64,000 nucleotides of DNA, from the NCBI GenBank assembly GCA_018340805.1, contig JACMZG010001863.1, positions 24,326,983-24,390,982 on the forward strand, in the 5' to 3' direction. The notes under the pieces are model-generated. The model was not told where the DNA came from and did no database searches. It worked only from the letters and a program-made list of their open reading frames with translations. Both the position numbers and the translations under genes were made by a program. The stretch is from Microvelia longipes. Its lineage: Eukaryota; Arthropoda; Insecta; Hemiptera; Veliidae. Below, piece after piece: positions 34,603 to 47,001 of this stretch; the stretch's first letter is position 1; each line of letters opens with the position of its first letter.

Positions 34603-37600
34603 GTCATTTAATATTTTTTCGAGACTTATTTCAGTCCCACAAAAATCTTTATTTCTATTGAAACTATCCAATTACAGCGTAAGTTTATTTTTAAATATAC
34701 TCTTAGCGTGCTGGGTTACTTACAAGCTTGTAAGTTCGTTTGCTTAAAATCTATTACAGTCTCAATTCAAGTCATCTGTTTGCACGATCTCTTTCAGCTC
34801 AACTTAAATTCCTCATAGCATTATTACATTGAGATATTATGTTCAAATCCATCTCAAGTTATACCCATATGTTTCTCTTTAATATCCATGTATTGCACTC
34901 AGCCAAGGTTTTGAAAGTCTCAGCAGTGACAATTAGTACGTTCTCACACACTTTAGATCCGCGTATCGTATGGGATACGATCTCTCAATACGATAATTTA
35001 AGCTGTATGAACCATGCGGAGGGGATCCGATCGCATACGCTAGAACTAGGGAGATGGAATATCTAAATGGATCCCCCGATACGCTGTCTTTTTGTGTGTG
35101 TACCTTTAGAGACGATCGTATTTAACGGATAACCTTCTCGTCGAACTTTTATTTCACTTCTATATAACCGTTTTTGATCAAATAACTTTTGGAATATTAT
35201 TTTTTTTTAGTGTAACTTTATTATTATGCAAAGAAATCACAATTTAATTAAATATATTTTTAGTTTTAAACTTCCTTATAACCAAAAGTGAAGGTTCTCT
35301 ATACAAGACGCCATGTTTTGGCGGGATCAGTTATCACTCGATCGACTAAACAAATACGCTGCAAGAACCGTGAAGTTAGTTGACCGTATTACATACGTAT
35401 TCTATACGATCCGCGGATCTAGAGTGTGTGTGAACGTACTAAATTAATATCCTTGCGCGGTTTTACATTTATACTACTTTAAATATTACACCATAAAACA
35501 CGGTTATAATCAGTTCACAGCGTGGAAAAATAATGCAAGGAAGCCAATCAAGTTAGTTTATATGTTAAACCACGCCCATAATTTCATATCAAATCAACCT
35601 CATGTTCTCACTCTATTTTCCCACGTCAACTGATTAAAACTGAATGCTATACTATCGGCAAATAGACTTGATACTTATAGGGAGGACATAAGTAAAATAA
35701 CACTGTGATTTGTCTAGAAGAGTGCCAGTTTTTATTAGGTGCCATAACTGTGTTTACTCCTACTAGTGCCTCCTTAGCGAAAGATTAGAGACTCCTCCGC
35801 CCTCTACAACCCTTATCAGAGCACATATTTATATTGCCATACCAAAATAGGTGGTTATTTTTCACTGACTGGGTATAATCAGATGACAGTTTGGAAAAAT
35901 AATGCAAGGTAGCCAATGAAGTTAGCCTATATGTTAAACCACCCCCATAATTTCATGTGTGAATAGGTAATAATTAGAATATATGAGATAGGTAATAATT
36001 ACATTTATTTAAAATTCACTTTACTTAATTTAAAACAAAATAGTCGGAAAAAACCCTCCCCTTCCTCAGAATATACAATTTGCTAAAGTATTGTCTATGG
36101 ACTCATTTCACTCGTCCTCAGATAATAAGTGCATCCATATCATTATCAGCATAATAATAACCCATACAGCAATGACCACACTCAAGGCTGCTTAATTTTT
36201 TATGATCCAACAAAAATCATGGCTATACTGGTGGTATTGAAACAAAACTTAGTGTAATTATTTATTAAGTAAAAGTATACACTTGTCATAAATTTAAACT
36301 CAATTGAATCATTTCCTGATTTTTACAATTTTTTAAAAAACATACACAAGTCATTCAATAAAAATTGAACTAATGCTGATAATGACATGAAATTTAGCAC
36401 ATAAATTACATAGGCTTATACATAGTCTCATGTGTGCTATATCTCAATTGGATCGCATAATTTTTCCAAGTTTTATGATTTTTGCTGAGTCATTAGTGCG
36501 GGAACCTTATAAATAGTTATTTATGCAACAAGGGATGAAAGTAAGTTTTACAGCTCAGGTTAAAGTTTCGTCCTAAGGCAGCGCCGAAGGAGGAAACTTC
36601 ATTAGCTCACGAGGCCGGTAGGCCAAGGGAGATTAACTAGTTAGCTTATTTTAGTTATTTTATTTTATTTATTTAGTTAGTTAGTTATTTAGTTTTATTT
36701 TATTTATTAGTTATTTTATTTTATTTATATTTTAGTTATTTTGGCTCCCGAGGCTTGACGATGGAGATAATACGAGAGCTGAAAACTTTTCATCTCTGTT
36801 GCATATTAGATTTATCTACGACTAGAGACTAGGTATGGATGAGATCTTTCAGCTCTTATTCAGAAGGCGCTTGACATAATAATTTCAGCATTATTATCTA
36901 TTTTTCAATCCAGCATTGCTTTAGGACAGGTGCCTGACTCATGGAAGTCAGTCCGAGTGATATTCATTCCAAAATCTGGAAGAAAGGACCACACTGACCC
37001 TAAATCTTTTAGACCCATAGTCTTACACCATATTTACTAAAGATGCTAGAGAAATTAGTCGTGAATATTTAAATGTGGAAATTTTAACAAAGAACCATTA
37101 TATCCTACCAACATGCTTACTTGAAGAAGCGCTCTACTGATACAGCTCTTCATGCTTTAGTAAGTAGAGTTGAGAGGGCCCTTCATCATAAGGAATCTGT
37201 GCTATGTCTAAGCTTTGATTTCGAAGGAGCCTTTGACAAAACTACATCAGGTATCATTAGAGCTGCACTGGAGCAAAGAGATGTCCACCCAAATGTCATC
37301 AGTTGGATTGTAAGCATGCTACATAATCGTAGGATTACTGTTTCACACATGAGTGCAACTTGACTGAGTTTTTTTCAGTCGGTTGTCCCCAAGGAGGATG
37401 TCTGAGCCCAAAGCTCTGGTGTCTTGTAATGGACGCGTTGCTGTCTGAGCTTTCCCAAAAGCAGGTTTCTATGTCAAGCTTACGCAGATGATGGTCTGGT
37501 GCTTATAGTTGAAAATTTCTCAATACACTGTATGAGCTAATGCAAGTTGTATGCAGTTTAATAGAAGTTGGTGCAGGAAAGTAGGCCTGTCTGTAAATCC

Positions 37601-40600
37601 AGGAAAGACAATCTCATTCTTTTCACAACATAAAGATCGACTTTAAAGCTCCTCAACTATTTGGTGAAAGACTTGTTCTTTCTAGTAGTATCAAATACTT
37701 AGGAGTCATTTTAGATAACAGACTGAATTGGAATGAGCATATAGATAAAGTTGTAACAAAAGCTACATCAACTTATGGCAACTTCGTTACGCAGTTGGGA
37801 AGATTGGGGACTCAACCAAAAGTACTTAAGTGGATTTACACAGCATTGTCAACCAAGGATACAATATGGTTCTTTGGTCTGTGGCCCGCTGTGAACAAAC
37901 CACAATTGATCGCAAGCTTACCAAAGTTCAAAGAATAGCTTGTCTTGCTATACAGGATCCATGAAAACACTCCAACAGTTGCTCTAGAAGTTCTTCTATG
38001 TTTACAAAATTAACCTCTGTGATATTAAGAGAAGAGCAGCCACTTTTATTAGACTTCGAGACACTGGTATGTGGAATCCATATAATAACAAAAAACATGC
38101 TGGGATTGAAAACATTGTTCTAGAGGAACTACCCATATTAGCAGCAGCCAACCCCAGAGAGAGCGTAGCAAGTAGCCATTATCAACAATATTAGCAGTGT
38201 TATACCTTCTAGAAGCTCTGGATTGAACCTACAATAAAAAGAAGCGAGCACGAACTAACTTGTTTCACAGATGGCTCTAAGAAAGGCCGANCGAGGCCGG
38301 ATAGGCCAAGGGAGATTAACTAGTTAGCTTATTTTAGTTATTTTATTTTATTTATTTTAGTTAGTTAGTTTATTTAGTTTTTATTTTATTTATTAGTTAT
38401 TTATTTTATTTATATTTTAGTTATTTTGGCTCCCGAGGCTTGACGATGGAGATAATACGAGAGCTGAAAACTTTCATCTCTTGTTGCATATTAGATTTTA
38501 TCTACGACTAGAGACTAGGTATGGATGAGATCTTTCCAGCTCTTATTCAGAAGGCGCTTGACATAATAATTTCAGCATTATTATCTATTTTTCAATCCAG
38601 CATTGCTTTAGGACAGGTGCCTGACTCATGGAAGTCAGTCCGAGTGATATTCATTCCAAAATCTGGAAAGAAAGGACCACACTGACCCTAAATCTTTAGA
38701 CCCATAAGTCTTACACCATAATTTACTAAAGATGCTAGAGAAATTAGTCGATGAATATTTAAATGTGGAAATTTTAACAAAGAAACCATTATATCCTACC
38801 CAACATGCTTACTTGAAGAAGCGCTCTACTGATACAGCTCTTCATGCTTTAGTAAGTAGAGTTGAGAGGGCCCTTCATCATAAGGAATCTGTGCTATGTC
38901 TAAGCTTTGATTTCGAAGGAGCCTTTGACAAAACTACATCAGGTATCATTAGAGCTGCACTGGAGCAAGAGATGTTCCACCCAAATGTCATCAGTTGGAT
39001 TGTAAGCATGCTACATAATCGTAGGATTACTGTTTCACACCAATGAGTGCAACTTGACTGAGTTTATTCAGTCGGTTGTCCCCAAGGAGGATGTCTGAGC
39101 CCAAAGCTCTGGTGTCTTGTAATGGACGCGTTGCTGTCTGAGCTTTCAAAAGCAGGTTTCTATTGTCAAGCTTACGCAGATGATGGTCTGGTGCTTATAG
39201 TTGGAAAATTCTCAATACACTGTATGAGCTAATGCAAGTTGTATGCAGTTTAATAGAAGTTGGTGCAGGAAAGTAGGCCTGTCTGTAAATCCAGGAAAGA
39301 CAAATCTCATTCTTTTCACAAACCTAAAGATCGACTTTAAAGCTCCTCAACTATTTGGTGAAAGACTTGTTCTTTCTATAGTATCAAATACTTAGGAGTC
39401 ATTTTAGATAACAGACTGAATTGGAATGAGCATATAGATAAAGTTGTAACAAAAGCTACATCAACCTTATGGCAACTTCGTTACAGTTGGGAAGACTTGG
39501 GACTCAAACCAAAAGTACTTAAGTGGATTTACACCAGCAATTGTCAGACCAAGGATACAATATGGTTCTTTGGTCTGGTGGCCCGCTGTGAACAAAACCA
39601 CAATTGATCGCAAGCTTACCAAAGTTCAAAGAATAGCTTGTCCTTGCTATAACAGGATCCATGAAAACCACTCCAACAGTTGCTCTAGAAGTTCTTCTAT
39701 GTTACAAAATTAACCTCTGTGATATTAAGAGAAGCAGCAGCCACTTTTATTAGACTTCGAGACACTGGTATGTGGAATCCATATAATAACAACAAAACAT
39801 GCTGGGATTGAAAACATTGTTCTAGAGGAACTACCCATATTAGCCAGCAGCCAACCCCAGAGAGAGCGGTAGCAAGTAGCCATTATCAACAATATTAGCA
39901 GTGTTATACCTTCTAGAAGCTACTGGATTGAACCTACAATAAAAGAAGCCGAGCACGAACTAACTTTGTTTCACAGATGGCTTTAAGAAAAGGCCGAGAA
40001 GGCCTCACTGGTTCAGGGGTCTATATTCCTAAATATTCTGTAGAACTAAGTTACTCTCTTGGGCTTTATGCTACTGTGTTCCAACAGAGGTATATGCTAT
40101 TTGATGGTTGCGACCCTTCCAGTTGTGCAAGAAGGTAATGAGAATTCCATTATAATCTGCATTGATAGTCAGGCTGCAATTTAAAGCCTTACTCCAATCT
40201 AGTAGCTCCTCTGCCCTTGTTCAAGAATGTAGAGCTCACTTGGTCTCTCTTGGCAGAGAGCAAAACTGTTGAACTTAAGTGGGTACCAGCCATATGGGTG
40301 TCGTGGTAATGAGGAAGCAGATAACTTGCTAGACTGGGAGCAGAAACCCCATTCATTGGACCAGAACCTGTCCTTCCCCTCTCAGCAACACATGCTAAAA
40401 CACTCTTGGATAGCTGGCTAATGAACACCCTAAACTTAACTGGCATGCCTTTGCTGGTTGCAGACAAGCAAAATGTTCATTACTGGGCCAATTGTAAAAA
40501 ATACAAATTTTCTAATTAACCTCAGCAAGCCTTGCCTTAGGAACCTAGTTAGTGTTCTGACCGGTCACTGTAGATTAAATAAACATCTAATACTTTAGGC

Positions 40601-43600
40601 ATAATCTCAGAGGCTAGCTGCCCCATGTGTGGGCATTATGAGGAGACAGCCTTTCACTTGCTTGCAGAGTGTGAGGCCTATACATCTCTTCGTACCCGCA
40701 TATTTGGCGTAGGCCTCTTGTATGAAGAGGAGCTTTCTTCTCTTAGTTGGAGAGATATCCTAAAATATATCAACCTTTCCAAAAGGTTCTTGGTAGAGGT
40801 GGTGTAGACTAAGGAATCGGGGCTGGCAAGAAGGGCCCAACAACGTGGCCTATTTGCCTGGCTTTACCTCCCCACCCTATTACTACTACTACATTACTAC
40901 TACGACTAGAGAACTAATACTAACAACTATTAATATATTCTTCAGCTGCTAAATTGTTATTGTGTTAGTTTAGTTTATTCTTACCATGTCAATTACTCTG
41001 ATGAAGAGAGAATAAAGCCACTACCTTCACATTATTTTATTGTAAGCTGTCAATAGAATAATGTGTAGTACTATATTTGTAATTTAAACATTAGCGTGTG
41101 TATATTGTATATTCTACCCGTAGTACAACATAACACCGAAAAAATTTCCTAAAATTCCTAAAAAATTCTGTCAAGTTGGCAACACTTTCACTTTTCCTCC
41201 CTAGGGAGTAAAAGTACATTTACAGTGTGAGATAACAAGACTGTATGTAGAACTTACAATACAAGGAGTAGATAAAAATATTTTCCGAATATCAAATCAA
41301 ATCAAAATATCCTATTATTGTTTTCTTCTTGCAAATATAAGTCCAGAATAAATAAAAATAGTAAAAATATTTTACTATTTTATATATAGTATAATATAAC
41401 TATTATATTATATAGTTATATTTTATAGAATGCACAACTACAGGGGTAGACTGATTTTTGTACAAAGTTCAACTCTCTAGCATGAATACACTAGGAGCTA
41501 CGATGATAACAGACACACATGCACACACATACAGACAGACAACTTTGTGAGAACCTCTCAGGAGGCCTTTAAAACACCTGAAACAAATAATTCCAGTTTC
41601 ATCCCGTTTTCAGATTTTTTTGCAAACACAATACTTTTCCTATATACCCACGGTATAAATGAGGAAAAGTAATAATGTAATATTTACGTGAAATTGTAGT
41701 TATTATGAAGAATCAAAAAATTACATCATCAATGTACAGTTATGGTACCAAGCTACCCATGGAATGACAAGAGCTGTTGTATCCTCCCTCTAAGTATTAG
41801 TCCCTTTGACTAAAGGTCATGTAATGATTATATTCGACTAGGTAGTATTTTAAATTATAATATTAAGTATACAGTAATTAATTACCCCCTGATTTTTTAC
41901 TTTGAATGAGCACCAGTGGAGTTTTCCATTAAAGGAACGAAGGAGTGTTTTCACCTAACATGATGCCATCATCTGTGCCAGATATAACATAAATAAATAA
42001 CAGCTAAGATAAAGACATTAAAGGTAAACACATGTCAGACAGTCAAATCAGCAGTTTTCCTTCTCTTCTTTTTTGACTCGACGATGGCAGTGAGTCTGTT
42101 AGGACTCACCAACCCCGTCAAGTTGTAAAATAAGAGAAGAAAAACTGTTAATTCCACTGTTTAACATGTGTTTACCTTAAATGTCTTTCTTCTAGTTGTT
42201 TTTCTTTATGTTATAACTGGCTTCTTTCTGATGATGGCCTCAGGTTAGGTTGAAAGCGCTCTAAATAAATTATTGTTTTGTGGAGAGACTCTTTCCTTTG
42301 TTCCTTTAACCCCTGATTTATTTGAAGAGAATATTTATGATAGTACACAGGGTTATAATCATTTGACAACTTGGGAAAATAATGCGTAGGAACCAATGAG
42401 ATTAGTCCTGAAAGTTAAACCATGCCCACAATTTCATATCAGGCACCCTCATTGGGTGCACTAGACGTTGTAGCGAGCCATTTGGTTAACACTTCTAGTA
42501 TAGTGTATATTACCGTGTAGGTAGGTATTTGAGTATATCTAGTGAGAGAGGTGGGGAGTAATACTCTTGCGTCTCCAGCAACCAATTAGCGAGAGGGGCT
42601 CGTCTCTATAGAATGGATATTTCTTATCATTATACTATTTATGATCGTCAATCTAATATCAAATTATTTTTTTAATGCTTAATCTCTTGCAGCCTACTTT
42701 TTTTTAAAATATTTTGATTATTCTTCAAGAATCAAGCTGTGTCTTCATTTATTGATTCAAAGTAACAATAATAGAGATATAACGATAGATGTCATCAGAC
42801 ATAGAACTATAATATAATATGAAGTACTGTTTAATTTAAATTAAAATACAATAAAACAGAGAAAGAAGAAAAACAATTGACTTGAGTTCTATACAATTTA
42901 ATTACTTTAAATTTATTAACTCTATACAAAAAGATACAAAAAATACATTAACACACAAAAATTGAAGATTTAGACGAACACGATGATTAATTTATTAATA
43001 TGAATCTTAAAATTTAATATCAATTTATTAATAGGGATCTTAAAATTTAATAACAATTTATTAATATGGATCTTAAAATTTAATATCATTTATTAATCAA
43101 TTACGGTCTTTTATTAAAATAAATAATGCTTTACGAGGTATATAAGGGAAGAAGTGTAAAATCTGAAGGGTAGAATAGAAAGACCTTGTAGTTGACGAGG
43201 TGGGGGAAGTGGAATCGTATATCCCCATCTCACTGCGAGCTGAAACAACTTATATAAGTGTTAACCAAATGGCTCGCTACAACATCTAGTATTGGGTGCC
43301 TGATAACTTTCCTAACAATATTTTCCCATGCTGTCAAGTTTCGGATTTCAGTGCAATCACAATACATTTCCTAAATACCTATGTCCTATATATATTTAAA
43401 ATCGTAAATATCAGTGACGTTTCAAATAAAAGTTATAAATAATGTGGTTCCCCAACTTCAAAGCAAATGAAAATTATGTGTGTGAATATGTTTTTCTTTT
43501 ATTTAAAACACTTTTTAGGGTTGCTTATGGAACTATTAACCAAACCAGGTTTTACATTTAATACGCTCCAGTTTTTACTCCGTATTATATCAGTAGATTG

Positions 43601-46600
43601 AATACAAGCATCAAAATAAATAATAATATCAAAATAAAAATATGCTTTATTCTTACAAAACAAACATGTTGTTACCAAAATGCATCTAAAATTACAAAAC
43701 AGTTACAAATTTAAATATCTTTCATGTATACAAGTTCAAAAAATTCTTTGAGAAAATAAAAAGTTTAACAAAAGAAAGTTTTATTTCTTTTTTAAAATCT
43801 TTTGCTTCCAGAAGCCTTATTTTCTTAGAGACTTTATTATACATTTTTATTCCTAATACATTCCTACCATCATGATTTTTTTAGTCTATGTATAGGAATA
43901 GTTTTTTTATACTCTATATGTATACAGTTTGTTTATGTACCCGGTTAAATAAGTATGATTCATTCCATTGATATCATACCTAGATAATTTAGCTTTTACA
44001 AATAATAATAAATTGTTAAATTTATACTAGTTATTAATTGTATTTAATTTAAGTCTTTTGAAAATTGGCTTACTGTGTTCTTTAGAACCTGAAGAACATC
44101 ATAATTAAACCCAACCAAAAAAAACAAAAAAAATGTGTCTTAAGAGTGAAGGTTTACATAAAAGTTAAAAAATTAAAATCAAATTCATTTAAATTGAAAA
44201 TTAAACTTGATTTATTTTTTTATTAATTTATTCTGTTCCAATGAACTCTAGATTAACCCAGGAGTGAGAAATGTTTCATTGCAGCCATGTTTAAAATGTA
44301 CAGAAGAAAAGAAAGACAGCGGAAGTGAAGTTACTATCAAAGACGCTTCCAAGGATAGAACTAATGTCATTCCTGTTGAAACCAGTATCAGATATTTAAA
44401 CAGTTCTGGTTAGTATTTATCCATTTAATTTGATCTTTTATTAGTTCAAAACCTACTTCATTTGTAGTTTAAAGTAAAACAATGAAGAATTGTAGCAAAG
44501 ATTTAAATAATTGCTTATAAAAACATAAACATACTTTTTTATTGAAGTTTATATTCAAGAATATTATTTAATTACTTTAAGTATTGTAATACTTTTTTCA
44601 GCATATGCTTCAACATATGGGAGTGAGCCAGTTTGGAAACAATACAGGAGAAACCACAAAGGTGCCATCCCGCCAAGGAAAACAAGAAAAACTTGCATCG
44701 TGAGTATAATTTCTTATTTTCTTAATTTTTCTTCTTTCTTAATTTCTTTATTTTCTTTTTACATTCCATTTCTTTTTTTAATTTTGTTTCCTTTAACTCT
44801 TAAAGGACCTAACCTTTGTTTCACTTAAGTGTAACCCCCCACACTCAGGTTCTCCTTGTGGGTTTACCATTCATATTAATTATAATTTTGGTCTAAAACT
44901 TAAGGTAAGAAATGTATCTGAATATAATATAATAAAATTTGATATAAAATTGATTGATATTTACGATAAATATATTTATAACAATATAAATATTCTTAAT
45001 TAAAAAAAATATATCTACAATAAATATATAAATAATGCATAGTGAAAATAATAATAACAACAATTATAATATAATATTGTATATATTTCTAATAAATATA
45101 TTTTATATTTATATGTTTATATTTGTATTATGTGGTAAATAAAGGTTCTTTTTATTTATTTATTTATAATTGTGTTACTGCTAGTTTAATATGTGATGCT
45201 CCAAGCTTCATTTAAATAATTTGTCACATAAGTATCTATTTAAAAAAATGAAGTGTATCATAATCTATAATTTTGCCACTTATGTAAATTCTGATTTCAA
45301 GATTATTGCAGCAGACTTTTTTATATCCTTTTGGTATGAGTCGACTTAAAATAGATTTGAGTCAAAAAGTCAATCTGACTCCGATCAAATTAACTTGATT
45401 TGATTGTAGTCAAGTCAGTTCAAATCCACTTAAGCTAATTTAAGTCAACTTAAATCAATTCAAATCAACTCTAGTTAATTGAATTGACTCGAGCCACTTC
45501 TATTGATTCAAGTTAAGTTACATCCACATGATTCGTCTAGTACCAAATTGAGTCTATTTGAATCATCAAGTCAACTTGAATCGTATAAGATCGATTTGAA
45601 TCAACTTCAAATCAAGTCAATAATTCCAATAGACAAGAGTAAATTCAAGATTTAAGTTGAGTCGACTTGAGTCAGTTTAGATTTACTCAAGTTGACTAAA
45701 GTGATACAAATCAACTTGGAAAAAGTCAACTCGGCTCATCACTGGGATATAGTATGTCCAGTGTAGTGTAGTGTAGGTATGTTTTCAACACACAGATTGC
45801 GAGAGATCTCTGGAATTTAATTAGTTCCCACCTTCATTTCATATAAAAAATATCTGTTGAGATTGCTGAATTTTGATCTAATTTGTTTTAATAAAGCGTT
45901 GGCAATTCTACTATTTTTTGTGTCAAATATGTCACCGGAAGTTGACAACTACTATATTTAGACTTTTAAAGATAAATGAATTGTTATCTACAGTTAAAAA
46001 TTTTATTTGTTACAGCGCAAAGGAGTGATATCAACTGGAAATCCATGCCCTATTTGTAGAGATGAATATTTAGTCCCTCACCCTCAAAATGTTGAATTAT
46101 TAAAACAATTTATATCGCCACATACTGGAGAAATCCTTAGTTATTCGTAAGTTGTTTTATTATATTTTGTACATTAATAAGGTACAAAAGGGTACCAAAA
46201 GGGTAGGTTTTTTTATTATCTTATTGAACTTGTTTATAATGAAGGCTGACAAACATTGAATAAAGAAGTAAAATTTTAACAGCTTTAGGAAAGACAAAAG
46301 ACAAAGCTTGAGCCCATATCAGTACAGTAAATGTGTCTTAGGTATATTAGTACATTAAGCGACTATAACTTACAACAGTGGATTTTAGTGCAAACATTAT
46401 ACCTACATACCCCTGTGGATAATTTGATTTTTTGCTAAATAATTCGTTTTTTTTGTCATTATAGAGCTAAATAATTAGTTTTTTGTTGTCATTATAGAGC
46501 TAAATAATTTGTTTTTGTTGTTATTATAGAATTTTAAGCTGCATTGTTTAAATTTCCTATCAAGATGTGGGAATTCTAAAAAAATAAATAGTGTTATAAA

Positions 46601-46964
46601 AGAGAAATTACTGAATTTAATTTTCCACATTTATACCCGCATAAATGTGGAAAATTATAAATCTTGTCATATATTCAGTAAGGAAATTTTTAATAAAAAA
46701 AAACACGCTTATGATGTAGATTCTATGAAATAAGGGTCCTTAAATTTTATCTGCATCTACCTGAATACTTTTTGATCATTTATATTTGTCAATATACTCT
46801 ATATATATTTTGTTTGTTTCTACAGAGTTACTGGTGTTTGCCAGAGAAGACATAATGAAATATTAGTTGCTATTGAAGCTGCCAAAGATAAAGGTCTTAT
46901 CACTTATGATGTACCATTTAGATCATATGATTACTCTCTGTACAAGCCTCAAACTCAAAGCTGA
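34601..46964 (+). CDS. MRPS18B: Mitochondrial ribosomal small-subunit protein S18b (mS40), five exons
   Basis: Exons: 34601-34678, 44285-44408, 44602-44699, 46016-46146 and 46826-46964. All introns are GT-AG and the phases join without gaps, giving 189 codons. The product is a component of the mitochondrial small ribosomal subunit. The family match is clear in exons 3-5. Exon 3 has [11 protein letters not shown] and PPRKTRKTC. Exon 4 has GNPCPICRD, with the conserved CxxC, and HTGEI. Exon 5 has [11 protein letters not shown] and ends [10 protein letters not shown]. Exon 1 is 26 basic and hydrophobic residues, a plausible mitochondrial presequence. It is assigned from its ATG, GTAAGT donor and matching phase, and is less sure than the rest. 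The protein lacks the long C-terminal tail of the human homologue. Intron 1 is 9.6 kb and full of transposons. PYROXD1 begins 37 nt after the stop. Confidence 0.9.
34718..34735. repeat. Perfect 18-bp palindrome in MRPS18B intron 1
   Basis: ACTTACAAGCTTGTAAGT is its own reverse complement. It offers a GTAAGT donor on each strand, 40-60 nt after the real donor. Confidence 0.7.
34936..35439. mobile_element. 504-bp TIR element with TA target site
   Basis: Starts GTACGTTCTCACACAC and ends with the reverse complement of GTACGTTCACACACAC. The inverted ends are similar over about 45 bp and include TAGATCCGCG and ATCGTAT. TA flanks both ends (34934-34935, 35440-35441), which fits Tc1/mariner-type integration. 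There is no transposase frame, so it is non-autonomous. A partial inverted copy lies at 49350-49603. Confidence 0.75.
35501..35590. repeat. Dispersed ~90-bp repeat, copy 1
   Basis: GGTTATAATCAGTTCACAG, GGAAAAATAATGCAAGG, AAACCACGCCCATAATTTCAT. The same blocks occur in order at 35871-35960 and 42351-42440. Confidence 0.75.
35871..35960. repeat. Dispersed ~90-bp repeat, copy 2
   Basis: Closely similar to copy 1, 370 bp away in direct orientation. Confidence 0.75.
36000..36600. other. Intronic AT-rich sequence
   Basis: No feature beyond MRPS18B intron 1. A small near-palindrome (GTTTCGTCCT and AGGAGGAAAC) lies just before the LINE copy at about 36566-36598. Confidence 0.4.
36610..38290 (+). 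mobile_element. LINE copy 1 (RT region), frameshifted
   Basis: It contains an AT-rich 5' segment with (TTAG/TTTAT)n and an RT region. The RT motifs are [41 protein letters not shown] (palm motif A), [13 protein letters not shown] and AYADDG (catalytic YADD box, at about 37480). The thumb motif is [17 protein letters not shown]. Every segment is interrupted by frameshifts. The copy stops in the RNase H start (FTDGSKKG) at the N. It is nearly identical to copy 2 but with more indels. The clade looks like jockey/LOA/I-type because RNase H follows RT. It is not expressed as an intact protein in this assembly. Confidence 0.85.
38291..38291. other. Single N at the junction of two LINE copies
   Basis: The N separates the end of copy 1 (AAAGGCCGA) from the start of copy 2 (CGAGGCCGG). 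This is typical of a scaffold join or an unresolved overlap. Confidence 0.95.
38292..40913 (+). mobile_element. LINE copy 2 (RT, RNase H, C-terminal zinc-binding-like end, 3' tail)
   Basis: The first 1.7 kb repeats copy 1 almost base for base. The longest open part is 38732-39046, around palm motif A. It continues into RNase H (FTDGSKKG at about 39975, a CIDSQAA segment at about 40160 and a frameshifted WVP-H region at about 40285). A C-terminal [19 protein letters not shown] segment follows at 40619-40680, a CCHC-type knuckle common at LINE ORF2 ends. The stop is at 40807. The 3' tail from 40819 (GGGCTGGCAAGAAGGGCCC, GTGGCCTATTTGCCTGG) ends in (TAC)n. This tail matches the SINE tails in the window. 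Confidence 0.9.
40920..42350. other. Intronic sequence without further genes
   Basis: There is an AT-rich tract at 41380-41430 and a hairpin GTGAGTC/GACTCAC at about 42090. Nothing coding. Confidence 0.45.
42351..42440. repeat. Dispersed ~90-bp repeat, copy 3
   Basis: Matches the copies at 35501 and 35871. Here it continues into the inverted-repeat element at 42467-43283. Confidence 0.7.
42467..43283. mobile_element. Element with inverted ends, ~815 bp between arms
   Basis: GTTGTAGCGAGCCATTTGGT continues to AACACTT at 42467-42494, and its perfect 28-bp reverse complement is at 43256-43283. Weaker inverted similarity extends outward through CAGGCACCC and AAAATA. The three copies of the 90-bp repeat therefore probably represent one end of this element. 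A MITE or solo foldback is likely. Confidence 0.65.
42989..43087. repeat. 33-bp tandem repeat, three copies
   Basis: The unit begins AATTTATTAATATGGATCTT and ends AAAATTTAATATC. Copies 42989-43021, 43022-43054 and 43055-43087 differ by one to three bases each. Confidence 0.9.
43300..44284. other. End of MRPS18B intron 1, AT-rich
   Basis: No additional feature is seen before the acceptor TTCATTGCAG at 44275-44284. Confidence 0.5.
45335..45745. repeat. Degenerate ~10-bp TCAAGTCAAC-type repeat
   Basis: About 400 bp in MRPS18B intron 3 is composed of variants of AAGTCAACTT/TTGAATCAAC, with both orientations interleaved. It includes short palindromes such as CAAGTCAACTTG. The family resembles a cryptic simple repeat that expanded and diverged. 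Confidence 0.75.
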
Positions 46965-47001
46965 ACATATTTAACATTATTAGGAAAATATATCATAAAG
47001 G

